DNA of 64,000 bases from the NCBI RefSeq assembly GCF_900103455.1, contig NZ_FNHI01000020.1:99479-163478 (forward strand). The letters are read 5' to 3'. The stretch comes from Streptomyces wuyuanensis. GTDB taxonomy: Bacteria; Actinomycetota; Actinomycetes; Streptomycetales; Streptomycetaceae. The position numbers were made by a program, and so were the translations under genes. Below the pieces are notes generated by a model that made no database searches, was not told where the DNA came from, and worked only from the letters and a program-made list of their open reading frames with translations. Of this stretch, positions 1-7,986 are shown piece after piece; position 1 is the first letter of the stretch, and the number at the start of each line of letters is the position of its first letter.

Positions 1-1256
1 TCGGCGGCCCGCGCTCCCAGATGGAGGTTGGACAGCAGTCCCGTACGGCGGCCGTGCCCCCACTCCGCGGCCAGTACCACCAGGTCGAGGGTGTGGACGG
101 GCTTCACCTTGAGCCAGGAGCGGCCGCGGCGCCCGGCGACGTAGGGCGCGTCCAGACCCTTGACCATCACACCCTCGTGGCCGCGGTCGAGCGTGGCGGC
201 GAGGAAGTCCTCCGCTGCTTCGCGCTGGGCGGTGGAGGCGGGGTCCTCGACGACGAACCTCCGGACCCGCATGGGCTCGGGAACCAGCGCGGCCAGCTCG
301 GAGTGCCGCTCGCGGCCCGGCAGTTCGAGCACGTCCCTGCCCTCGATCGCGAGGATGTCGAAGAAGACGGGTGACAGCGGGACCGCGGCGGTGGCGGCCG
401 CCACGTCCGTCCTGGAACCCACCCGGGAGGCGATGTCCTGGAAGGGGAGGGGCCGGCCCGCCGGATCGAGCGCGATCACCTCGCCGTCGAGGATGAAGCG
501 GTCCCCCGGCAGCCCCCGCACCGTCTCGACCACGTCGGGAAGCCGGGCGGTGATGTCGTCGAGGGACCGCGTGTGGATACGGACGTCCTCGGCCGAGCGA
601 TGGACCTGGATGCGGACGCCGTCCAGCTTCTCCTCCACGGAGCAGGCGCCCACGGCCCGGACCGCGTCCGCCACCGACGCCGAGGTGTGGGCCAGCATCG
701 GCTGTACGGGCCGGCCCACCTGCAGCCGGAAGGACGAGAGCGCCGCCGGCCCTTCCGCCAGAACCGCCTCGGCCACGCGGGGAAGGGAACCGTCGAGCAT
801 CACCGCCCGCCGGACCTCCCCGGCCGGAGCACCCGCCGCCTTGGCCACGCCCTCGAGCGCCACGGCGTCGAGCGCGCCCTGGCGCACTTCGCCGGTCAGC
901 AGCCGCACCAGGAACTCCTGCTCGGCCCCGGTCGCGGCGGCCATGAGCGCGCCGACGAGCCTTCTGCGCTCCGCCTGGGCGCCCGGGCCCGCGACCCGGG
1001 CGAGCGCCGTGAACGCCGCGTCCGTCTCCTCCACGGTCAGTACGGGTGCCCCGGCGGGCTCGGGCCGTTGGCCGAGGAGGCTCCAGCCGACGCCGAGCCG
1101 TCCCTGAGGAAGCCGTCCGGCCAGATACGAGATGACGAGCGCGGCCTCCTGCGGCCGGGCGTCACGGAACAAGGAGGCCAGGGCTTCGACCTTCCGGGTG
1201 CGGGACGGCTCGGCAGCGATCTGCCGGGACACGTCGGCGAGGCGGGCCAGCAGCAT
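1..1256 (-). CDS. ATP-dependent DNA ligase (LigB type), C-terminus cut by window edge
   Basis: Seals single-strand nicks using ATP. About 418 residues of a protein that normally has about 510 are present; the C-terminal end of the OB domain lies outside the window. An N-terminal helical domain leads into the adenylation domain. The nucleophile motif KLDG is encoded near 619-640, followed by the FILDGEV stretch (motif III region), FFDILAIEG, a motif IV-like HEGVMVKG and the WLKVK motif near the left edge. The start is the ATG at 1254-1256 (MLLARLADV), which agrees with the usual N-terminus of streptomycete homologues as I know them. Neighbours do not form an operon with it. It is one of two repair-related genes here, the other being the LigD polymerase at 9921. 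No Ku gene is visible, so an end-joining role is only possible. Confidence 0.9.
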   Translation of the reverse strand, partial: MLLARLADVSRQIAAEPSRTRKVEALASLFRDARPQEAALVISYLAGRLPQGRLGVGWSLLGQRPEPAGAPVLTVEETDAAFTALARVAGPGAQAERRRLVGALMAAATGAEQEFLVRLLTGEVRQGALDAVALEGVAKAAGAPAGEVRRAVMLDGSLPRVAEAVLAEGPAALSSFRLQVGRPVQPMLAHTSASVADAVRAVGACSVEEKLDGVRIQVHRSAEDVRIHTRSLDDITARLPDVVETVRGLPGDRFILDGEVIALDPAGRPLPFQDIASRVGSRTDVAAATAAVPLSPVFFDILAIEGRDVLELPGRERHSELAALVPEPMRVRRFVVEDPASTAQREAAEDFLAATLDRGHEGVMVKGLDAPYVAGRRGRSWLKVKPVHTLDLVVLAAEWGHGRRTGLLSNLHLGARAA

Positions 1257-1663
1257 GCGGCCATCGTGCCCGCAGAAGCCCCGCTCTGCACGCCGGTGCG
1301 CTCGGGCGGGTCCGGAGAAGAGCGGCCGGCTCGGTGCTTCGGGCGGGCCGGTGTCGGCGGGGCCGCTATACGGGGCGGGCAGCGCGGGCAGCGGGCCGGG
1401 TCGGCAGGCCCGGCACCTCGGGCGGGCAGGCCGGTGCGTCGGGCGGGCAGTCCGGCGATGCGGCGACAGGGAGCCGACGCACCGGGGCTTGGGGGGGTGG
1501 GGGTACGGGACTTCCGCCGCCGTACCGGACGCGCCCTCACCGCCACGGCATCCGCCGGAGTTTCCGGAAGATCTCCTCTTGGCCGTCTGAACACCTCCCA
1601 TCCTTTGCTCAACTCCCCTAATCTGCCGAGGATTTGCTCCACTCCCGACACAGGCAGGGGACC
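1257..1663. other. Intergenic region between ligase and phospholipase, with degenerate GC repeats
   Basis: No convincing gene. The decamer TCGGGCGGGC occurs at 1339-1348, 1418-1427 and 1439-1448, with a nine-base variant at 1302. The spacing is irregular. The last 80 bases are less GC-rich and probably hold the phospholipase promoter. The region must also hold the promoter of the leftward ligase gene. Confidence 0.5.
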
Positions 1664-2752
1664 ATGAGGAAGCTCTCGCGTACGGCAGCGGCGTCAGTCG
1701 CCGCGGCCGCACTGGGTGTCGCGCTCGTACCGGCACAGGCGCCCGCAGCGGCGGCAACAGGCTCCGAGTCGGCGGCACCGGCGTACTCGTCGACGACCTC
1801 GGTCGGCGTCCACAACGCGTACGAGAAGTCGAAGTACCCCTACTTCGCGGACGCCCTGGACTCAGGTGCGGGAATGCTCGAAATCGACGTGTGGACGAAT
1901 GTGTTCGGCAAGTCCTTCCGGGTGGCCCACGACAATCCGGTGGGCAACGACAACAACTGTGTGAACGCCTCGACCGCTGCCGAGCTGCGCAGCAAGTCCC
2001 GCAACCGGGATCTCGGCGGCTGCCTCTCCGACATCCGTGCCTGGCACGACGCGAACCCCGGACACCGGCCCATCCTCCTCAAGGTGGAGATGAAAGACGG
2101 CTTCCAGAACAAGTACGGCCGGGGCCCCGCCGCGCTGGACGCACTTCTCACCGCGCGGCTCGGCGACGCGCTGTACCGGCCCGCCGAACTGGCGGCGGGT
2201 CACCCCGACCTCGACGCCGCCGTCCGGGCGCGCGGCTGGCCCTCCCGCTCCGAACTGGCGGGGAAGTTCATCGTCGAACTCATCCCCGGCACGGTCGAGC
2301 AGGAGAACCCGTTCGACACACTGTGGACGGACCGTGAGTACGCCACCCATCTGCGGAGTCTCGCCTCTGCCGGCAGGCTGCCGGACGCTTCGGCCTTTCC
2401 CGCCGTACTCGGTGCGCAGAGCGGCGATCCGCGCGGCCGCTACGCGGACGCCTCCCTCCGCCCGTGGTTCGTCGTCTTCGACGGGGACGCGTCCCTCTAT
2501 GCGGGCGGCTCGATCGACACCGCCTGGTACGACCGGAACCACTACCTCGTCCTCATGACGAGCGCCCACGGCGTGCCGCCCGCGATCGACAGCACGCGCC
2601 CGACGGAGGCGCAGGCGCGCGACCGCCTGGCTCTGCTCGCCGGGCGGCACGCGAGCGTGGTCTCGTCGGACTGGTACACGCTGCCCTCGGTCCTGTCGAC
2701 CGTGGTCGCCCGTGGCACCGCCGACGGCACGGCAGCCCGCGCCCGGCGGTAG
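1664..2752 (+). CDS. Secreted Ca2+-dependent phosphoinositide-specific phospholipase C
   Basis: Predicted exported phosphodiesterase of the Ca2+-dependent PI-PLC (PI-PLC-C1) family, which cleaves phosphatidylinositol to diacylglycerol and inositol phosphate. The 362-residue product starts MRKLSR and has a basic-hydrophobic signal peptide ending near the AQA / AAAAT stretch (about residues 24-31). The catalytic-type histidine motif GVHNAY is at about residue 48, followed by LEIDVW, VAHDNP and LKVEMKD, which match the acid/base and metal-binding strands of the TIM-barrel PLC fold. An in-frame ATG lies 30 bases upstream at 1634, but AGGCAGGGG sits at 1652-1660, directly before 1664. The flanking genes look unrelated. 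Secreted Ca2+-dependent PI-PLCs are known from Streptomyces (S. antibioticus). Confidence 0.85.
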   Translation: MRKLSRTAAASVAAAALGVALVPAQAPAAAATGSESAAPAYSSTTSVGVHNAYEKSKYPYFADALDSGAGMLEIDVWTNVFGKSFRVAHDNPVGNDNNCVNASTAAELRSKSRNRDLGGCLSDIRAWHDANPGHRPILLKVEMKDGFQNKYGRGPAALDALLTARLGDALYRPAELAAGHPDLDAAVRARGWPSRSELAGKFIVELIPGTVEQENPFDTLWTDREYATHLRSLASAGRLPDASAFPAVLGAQSGDPRGRYADASLRPWFVVFDGDASLYAGGSIDTAWYDRNHYLVLMTSAHGVPPAIDSTRPTEAQARDRLALLAGRHASVVSSDWYTLPSVLSTVVARGTADGTAARARR

Positions 2753-2803
2753 ACCCGAACGCCGGGGGTTCCGAACGCGTCGCAGCGGTTCGTGGCGCCC
2801 GCG

Positions 2804-4195
2804 TCAGCCGGTGCGCGACGGGGAGGCCCTGCACGCCGGCGCCACCGGGCCGGCTGCCCTTGACCCGGGCCCGGACGGCGCTCGGTGCCGGGCCTCCCCG
2901 TCCCCACGGCAGGCGGCCGGGAGGCTCGCGTCGGGCCGGGGCCCGATCCGCCACCCAGGACGGGCTTCGTTTGCCGGAGCAGTCACCCGTCCGGTCCTCG
3001 CTCCCGCCTCCGCTCCGGCGCCGAGCCGGATCCGTATCCCGGACTCGGTCCCGGAGGGAGACGGTCGTGAAGCACCGGCCTCGGGCCCGATTCGGGGCTC
3101 GGGCACGGAACCTCCGTGGGGCAGCGTGCCGGCGTCCGGCAGGGAGCGGGGCCTGGGCAGCGCACCGCCGGCCGTCCCTGGGCCGGGCTCACCGGAAGCC
3201 GCTCCGGGGCCCGGGCCGACATCGGCGGCCCGGGGGACCGCACGGCCGGGGGCGGAGCGGCGGGCGCCCGGGAGCTTCCGCCGGTCGGGATCCGGGAGCC
3301 TTCGCCGGTCGGTGGCCGGACGGGGTGGCGGACCCGAGGCACGGGCCTCGTCCAGCGACAGCGCCAGACTGATCCGATGCCAGCGGACCTCGTCGGCATC
3401 CTCCGCCAGCAGGAGGCGGTCCGAGATCGCGCGCACGATCGGTGACGCCGTGCGGCCGTAGGGCGGTTCCGGGCGCAGCCGCTCCAGGCATGCCCGCTCA
3501 TGGGGGTCGCCCACGATCTCCGCCAGTAGGACGGTATCGAGGAGCGACGCGATGGCGGCGGCGCGGCACCAGGGGTCGTCCGCCAGCCGGAGCAGGACGC
3601 CGAGGCGGCGCCCGCGCCAGTTGCGGGCTCGCCAGTCGTCCCCCTCGTCGACTCTGGCGCGAAGTCCCGGCGGGAGCTTTCCCGCCAGCAGATCGGGATT
3701 CCTCTCGGCGAACTCCCGCAGTTCGGAGGCCAGATAGAGCCACACCACCGCCCGGTAGCGGTTCAGACGGAACCGGATGGGAGTGAGGTGCCCGGTACGG
3801 GCGAGTTTGGTGAAGCGGGCGGAGGTGGTCGACATGAGCCCGGCCGCCTCCGCCGTGCCGACCGTGTGGACGCGATCACGCAGGAGCCGGGGGAAGCCGT
3901 CGGCCCTCCGAAGCCTCGCGATCTCCGCCTCGGTCACGCTCCTCCGCCCGGACGTCCTGCCCGCCGGGGTCGTGCGGACGTGACCGAGCTGCACCGCGAG
4001 CTCGAACTCCCCCCGCTTCAGCTCCAGCGCCGCCGCCGCTCGGCGCCAGGGCACGGTGCTCGCGGAACCGGGCTCCGGGCCGGCGCAGGCAACGTCACCC
4101 GCGCCGATGCGGGCGCCGTGGTCCGGGCCGGGCGCCGTGGCGCGGTCGGCCGTCCGCCGGCCCCTGAGCATGCCCGTGGTCGTGTCGTCGCTCAT
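2804..4195 (-). CDS. DUF6397-type protein of unknown function with low-complexity tail
   Basis: 463-residue protein that I match by eye to the streptomycete DUF6397 family; its function is unknown. Residues 50-280 are a helical, charged, well-behaved domain (it begins WRRAAAALELKRGEF, with repeated helix-turn-helix-like spacing around TSARFTKLARTG), which hints at DNA or peptide recognition. From about residue 290 to the end it is nearly all Gly, Pro, Arg, Ala and Ser in short near-repeats, probably disordered. The ATG at 4195 has GGGGGAG six bases upstream. No transmembrane segment or signal peptide is seen. It is transcribed alone, away from the roadblock gene's 3' end. Confidence 0.65.
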   Translation of the reverse strand: MSDDTTTGMLRGRRTADRATAPGPDHGARIGAGDVACAGPEPGSASTVPWRRAAAALELKRGEFELAVQLGHVRTTPAGRTSGRRSVTEAEIARLRRADGFPRLLRDRVHTVGTAEAAGLMSTTSARFTKLARTGHLTPIRFRLNRYRAVVWLYLASELREFAERNPDLLAGKLPPGLRARVDEGDDWRARNWRGRRLGVLLRLADDPWCRAAAIASLLDTVLLAEIVGDPHERACLERLRPEPPYGRTASPIVRAISDRLLLAEDADEVRWHRISLALSLDEARASGPPPRPATDRRRLPDPDRRKLPGARRSAPGRAVPRAADVGPGPGAASGEPGPGTAGGALPRPRSLPDAGTLPHGGSVPEPRIGPEAGASRPSPSGTESGIRIRLGAGAEAGARTGRVTAPANEARPGWRIGPRPDASLPAACRGDGEARHRAPSGPGSRAAGPVAPACRASPSRTG

Positions 4196-4436
4196 CGCGG
4201 TCTCCCCCGTACAGATCGAATACTCTCTGTGACGACCGTAACCCCGAGCGACGACTTCCCGCTCTGCCCTGTGGACAACTCCCGACCGAGGGCCGACGAC
4301 ATGCGGTCATGGTCCCGCAAGGCCGTCCCGCAGTGCGCCCCGGAACAAGCAGGCCCGGAGCACGCGGCCCCTGAACCCGCGAGCCCGGCGAGCGCCCGGG
4401 CCGTGTCCCGGGGGCAGGGACGAGCGGCGGACGGTC

Positions 4437-4850
4437 TCAGAAGTCGGACACCGTCACCGCGCCAGGCTGCCGCGCGGCCACCGCCAGATGCTCCCCCACC
4501 CGGTTCACCAGCAGCGTCATCTCGTAGGCGACCTGGCCGACATCGGCCTCCGCCGCACTGAGCACGCACAGACAGCTGCCGTCGCCCGCGGCGGTGACGA
4601 AGAGCATCGCGTCGTCGAACTCCACCATGGTCTGCCGCGCCCTGCCCGCCTTGAAGTGCCTGCCCGAGCCCCGGGCCAGACTGTGCAGTCCGGACGAGAC
4701 GGCGGCGAGGTGCTCCGCGTCCTCCCGGGCGAGTCCCGTGCTCGCCCCGGTCACCAGGCCGTCGTTGGACAGCACGAGTGCGTGCCGTATGTACGAGACC
4801 CTCTTGGTCAGGTCGTCCAGGAGCCAGTCGAGCCCCTTGTCCGCTGCCAT
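4437..4850 (-). CDS. Orphan roadblock/LC7 protein (CvnB-like)
   Basis: Small roadblock/LC7-domain protein (137 residues) of the kind that, in conservons, works with a sensor kinase-like membrane protein and a small GTPase. Two ATGs are six bases apart. GGAGG overlaps the spacing needed for the first, and stands seven bases before the second (4848-4850), so I take MAADKG as the start. It is about three-quarters identical by eye to the CvnB at 16847-17281, sharing the motifs DWLLDDL, VLSNDG, REDAEHLAAVSSG and AAGDGSC. It has no cvnA or cvnC beside it. An orphan CvnD GTPase lies 625 bases away beyond an opposite-strand gene. Confidence 0.9.
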   Translation of the reverse strand: MAADKGLDWLLDDLTKRVSYIRHALVLSNDGLVTGASTGLAREDAEHLAAVSSGLHSLARGSGRHFKAGRARQTMVEFDDAMLFVTAAGDGSCLCVLSAAEADVGQVAYEMTLLVNRVGEHLAVAARQPGAVTVSDF

Positions 4851-5000
4851 GTACATTCCTCCCCGTTCATGTGTTCGTGTTCCCCCGTGTCGCGGGTAAG
4901 CCTTGCGCACTGTCCGCGTCCCGGCAAGGAGTCATCACGGGCGCACGGCAGCGGAGAGTTGACTTTCCCTCACCACGGGTCGCGTCCGAGGATGTGTCCC

Positions 5001-5429
5001 ATGGCGAGAAAGATGTCTCATGACGAATGGCGGGCGTTCCTGGGCCAGGGCACGCGCACCGCGAAACTGTCGACGGTCCGGGCGGACGGCAGCCCGCACA
5101 TCGCCCCCGTCTGGTTCCTCCTCGACGGCGACGACGTGGTCTTCAACACGGGGAAGGAGACGGTGAAGGGGCGGAACCTGGCCCGCGACGGCAGGGTCGC
5201 CCTCTGCGTCGAGGACGACCGTCCCCCGTTCTCGTTCGTGGTCGTCCAGGGCCGCGCGGAGCTGAGCGAGGAGCCGGAGCAGTTGCGGCAGTGGGCCACC
5301 CGGATCGCCGCACGCTACATGGGTGAGGACCGCGCCGAGGAGTTCGGTGCGCGCAACGGAGTGCCCGGTGAGCTGCTGGTACGGGTGCGCGCCGAGAAGG
5401 TCCAGGCCATGGCGGACGTGGCCGGCTGA
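5001..5429 (+). CDS. PPOX-class (F420/FMN-dependent) oxidoreductase
   Basis: 142-residue split-barrel flavoprotein of the pyridoxamine-phosphate-oxidase-like, F420-binding class. It probably reduces a small substrate with reduced F420; the substrate cannot be told. The N-terminal strand pattern (TAKLSTVRADGSPHIAPVWF) and the later VKGRNL and VALCVEDD segments are typical of the family. An upstream in-frame ATG at 4992 is possible, but GAGG at 4988-4991 gives good spacing only to 5001. It runs toward the CvnD gene, with a perfect 7-bp hairpin between the two stops. Confidence 0.85.
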   Translation: MARKMSHDEWRAFLGQGTRTAKLSTVRADGSPHIAPVWFLLDGDDVVFNTGKETVKGRNLARDGRVALCVEDDRPPFSFVVVQGRAELSEEPEQLRQWATRIAARYMGEDRAEEFGARNGVPGELLVRVRAEKVQAMADVAG

Positions 5430-5441
5430 CGGCCTCTCACC

Positions 5442-5460
5442 CGGCCGCCGGCAGCGGCCG
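5442..5460. terminator. Bidirectional hairpin between PPOX and cvnD genes
   Basis: Arms CGGCCGC and GCGGCCG pair perfectly around a five-base loop. The site sits between two convergent stop codons (5429 and 5475). There is no T-tract, as is usual for such sites in high-GC actinomycetes. Confidence 0.6.
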
Positions 5461-5474
5461 CCTCCTTCGACTCC

Positions 5475-6080
5475 TCACCCCACCGAGTCGAGCAGCCGGG
5501 CGGTGTGCATCCGCCCGGCGTACTCGACCAGCCGGATCAGCACCTCCTTCCCCGAATCGCGGTCGCGCGCGTCGCAGAGCACGACCGGGGTGCCCCGGTC
5601 CAGGTCCAGCGCACGGGAGACCTCGTGCGCCCCGTAGGTCCTCGCCCCCGGGAAGCAGTTGACGGCGACGACGAACGGGATGCGCCGGTGCTCGAAGTAG
5701 TCGACGGCGGGAAAACTGTCCTCCAGACGCCTGGTGTCGGCGAGGACCACCGCTCCGAGTGCCCCCTGCGAAAGCTCGTCCCACAGGAACCAGAAGCGGT
5801 CCTGTCCGGGCGTCCCGAACAGATAGAGGGACAGCCCGGAGCGGATCGTGATGCGCCCGAAGTCCATGGCGACGGTGGTCGTCGTCTTCTGGTCGACTCC
5901 CCCCGTGTCGTCGACGCTCTCGCCCGCCTCGCTGAGCTGTTCCTCCGTGCGCAGCGGCCGGATTTCGCTGACCGCTCCGACGAGGGTCGTCTTGCCGACG
6001 CCGAACCCGCCGGCGACCAGTATTTTCAGCGCGAGAGCGGCGGTGTCTCCGCCGATGCCGCCAGAGAGCTCGGGGGCCAT
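5475..6080 (-). CDS. Orphan conservon GTPase (CvnD-like)
   Basis: 201-residue small GTP-binding protein of the CvnD class. Walker A is GGFGVGKTT (about residues 24-32), a switch-like DFGRI lies at about 73-77, the G3-type motif is GTPGQDRF, and NCF/CDARD lie near the usual base-recognition positions. Such proteins switch a membrane-bound Cvn signalling complex. Here there is no cvnA, B or C directly upstream. The nearest partners are the orphan roadblock gene at 4437 and the GTPase-less cvnA-B-C set at 16.4-19.9 kb. GGGAGAAG precedes the ATG. Confidence 0.9.
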   Translation of the reverse strand: MAPELSGGIGGDTAALALKILVAGGFGVGKTTLVGAVSEIRPLRTEEQLSEAGESVDDTGGVDQKTTTTVAMDFGRITIRSGLSLYLFGTPGQDRFWFLWDELSQGALGAVVLADTRRLEDSFPAVDYFEHRRIPFVVAVNCFPGARTYGAHEVSRALDLDRGTPVVLCDARDRDSGKEVLIRLVEYAGRMHTARLLDSVG

Positions 6081-6464
6081 CGATCACTTCTCCCAGTGGG
6101 TGTGCGCCGACAAGTGGCAGGAGTAGCCCCAGGTCACGGCCGTCCCGGCCGCCTCGGGGAAGGCCGGCCGGGAGGGCCGGCGCCAGCACATCTGTTCTGT
6201 GAACGTGAGCAGTATGGCAACCGGAGCCACAGGCGGGGCGCCTGGATCGCTTTTTGCGCCATGTGACTGTTCCAGGCTGAAAAGCTGTCCGGATCCCTTC
6301 GAATTTCGTGTGGCCGCGACAGTTCGACGGAGGGAGGCTGGATACACGGACGCTATTACGACGGCTGTCCCGACGAGCCGGTGCCGGCGTTTACCACTGC
6401 GCCGGCAGGGCACTCGGAACGTCCCGTCCCTCGCATGCCCCTATTCCATGGGAGGCGATTCGCC
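6081..6464. other. Divergent promoter region between cvnD and ndh
   Basis: About 380 bases with no supported gene; the open frames here are shadows. It is somewhat less GC-rich than its flanks around 6190-6370 and must carry the promoters of both divergent genes. I could not pick a confident -35/-10 pair. Confidence 0.5.
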
Positions 6465-7931
6465 GTGCAGGCCGACGACACCCAGGCACCCCACGTGCGA
6501 GCCCCGCACACCACGTCCCGGGAGGACCGATCACTGCCGCGCCGGGACGGCGTGACCAGAATCGTCATCGTGGGTGCGGGGTTCGCCGGCCACCGCACGG
6601 CAAGGGCCCTGTCCCGCACCCTGGCCAAGGAGCGGGTCGAGATCGTCCTGCTGAACCCCACCGACTACTTTCTGTATCTCCCGCTGCTGCCGCAGGTGGC
6701 GGCCGGAATCCTGGAGCCGCGCAGGGTGACCGTCTCCCTCGTCCGCACCCTGCCGCGGGTGCGGCTCGTGCTGGGCGAGGCCACGCGGGTCGATCTGGCA
6801 GGGCACCGTGTGCACTACACGGACCCCGAGGGGACGCGGGGAGAGCTCGCGTACGACCGGCTCGTGCTCGCCGTCGGAAGCGTCAACAAGCTGCTTCCCA
6901 TCCCCGGTGTGAGCGAGTACGCGCACGGCTTCAGGGGACTGCCCGAAGCGCTGTACCTGCGCGACCACATCGTCCGGCAGGTCGAGATGGCGGGCGCCGC
7001 GCCGCACGCCGACGAGTGCGGGGCCCGCTGCACCTTCGTCGTGGTCGGCGCCGGTTACACCGGCACGGAGGTGGCGGCCCAGGGCAAGATCTTCACGGAC
7101 GAACTGCACGCACAGATGTCCCGTCCGAAGGAGCCGTTCGGCCCGGCCTGGCGCTCCCCCGACACCAGGCCGCGCTGGCTGCTGCTCGACATCGCGCCCC
7201 GGGTACTGCCCGAACTCGACCGGCGGCTGTCGGAGACCGCGGACCGGGTGCTGCGCGCCCGGGGCGTGGAGGTCCGCACCGGCACCTCCATCAAGGAGGC
7301 GACGCCGGACGGGGTGCTGCTGGACGACGGCGAGTTCGTCCCGACCCGGACCCTGGTGTGGTGCGTCGGGGTACGGCCCGATCCGCTCGTGGCCGACGTC
7401 GGGCTGCCGGTCGACCGCGGCAGGCTGCGGGTGACGGCCGAACTGAACGTGCCCGGTCATCCGGACGTGTTCGCCTGCGGTGACGCCGCCGCCGTACCGG
7501 ATCTGACCCGGCCGCTGCCGGGCGACGACGGCGACGGGAACGGAAGCGGCTACGAACTGACCCCGATGACCGCGCAGCACGCCACCCGTCAGGGGGACGT
7601 GGCCGCCAACAACGTCGCGGCGTCGCTCGGATACGGCACGGCACGCGCCTACCGGCACCACGATCTGGGCTTCGCGGTCGACCTCGGCGGTGTCAGGGCG
7701 GCGGCCAATCCGCTCGGCGTTCCGCTGTCCGGACTGCTCGCCGGAGCCGTGACCCGCGGCTACCACCTGGCGGCGATGCCGGGCAACCGGGTGCGGGTGG
7801 CCGCCGACTGGCTGTTGGAGGCCGCGCTGCCGCGCCAGGCGGTGCAGCTCGGTCTCGTCAGCTCCTGGTCGGTGCCGCTCGACACCTCGTCGCCCGAGGT
7901 GGCCCGGCTGCCGGGCCGGTCCCGGCAATGA
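6465..7931 (+). CDS. ndh: Type II NADH dehydrogenase (FAD-dependent)
   Basis: 488-residue membrane-associated flavoprotein that passes electrons from NADH to quinone without pumping protons. The FAD-binding motif VIVGAGFAG is near the N-terminus, the NAD-binding motif VVVGAGYTG in the middle, and the second FAD motif FACGDAAAVP about two-thirds along. The C-terminus has amphipathic/hydrophobic stretches suited to membrane docking. Earlier in-frame ATGs exist (6381, 6435), but GGGAGG at 6450-6455 lies nine bases before the GTG at 6465, which I take as the start. Transketolase follows 55 bases downstream, probably in the same transcript. Confidence 0.88.
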   Translation: MQADDTQAPHVRAPHTTSREDRSLPRRDGVTRIVIVGAGFAGHRTARALSRTLAKERVEIVLLNPTDYFLYLPLLPQVAAGILEPRRVTVSLVRTLPRVRLVLGEATRVDLAGHRVHYTDPEGTRGELAYDRLVLAVGSVNKLLPIPGVSEYAHGFRGLPEALYLRDHIVRQVEMAGAAPHADECGARCTFVVVGAGYTGTEVAAQGKIFTDELHAQMSRPKEPFGPAWRSPDTRPRWLLLDIAPRVLPELDRRLSETADRVLRARGVEVRTGTSIKEATPDGVLLDDGEFVPTRTLVWCVGVRPDPLVADVGLPVDRGRLRVTAELNVPGHPDVFACGDAAAVPDLTRPLPGDDGDGNGSGYELTPMTAQHATRQGDVAANNVAASLGYGTARAYRHHDLGFAVDLGGVRAAANPLGVPLSGLLAGAVTRGYHLAAMPGNRVRVAADWLLEAALPRQAVQLGLVSSWSVPLDTSSPEVARLPGRSRQ

Positions 7932-7986
7932 CGGCACGACGAGGCCACGCGAACCGGTCACAGGACCACCCCGCGAACGGAGTGAC

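Noticed and set aside
1302..1448. TCGGGCGGGC decamers as a CRISPR-like array
   Set aside because: Spacing of 37, 79 and 21 bases is irregular and the units are too short; ordinary GC-rich drift.
1037..1651. 204-codon minus frame over the ligase 5' end
   Set aside because: Out of frame with the ligase; Arg/Pro-rich text only.
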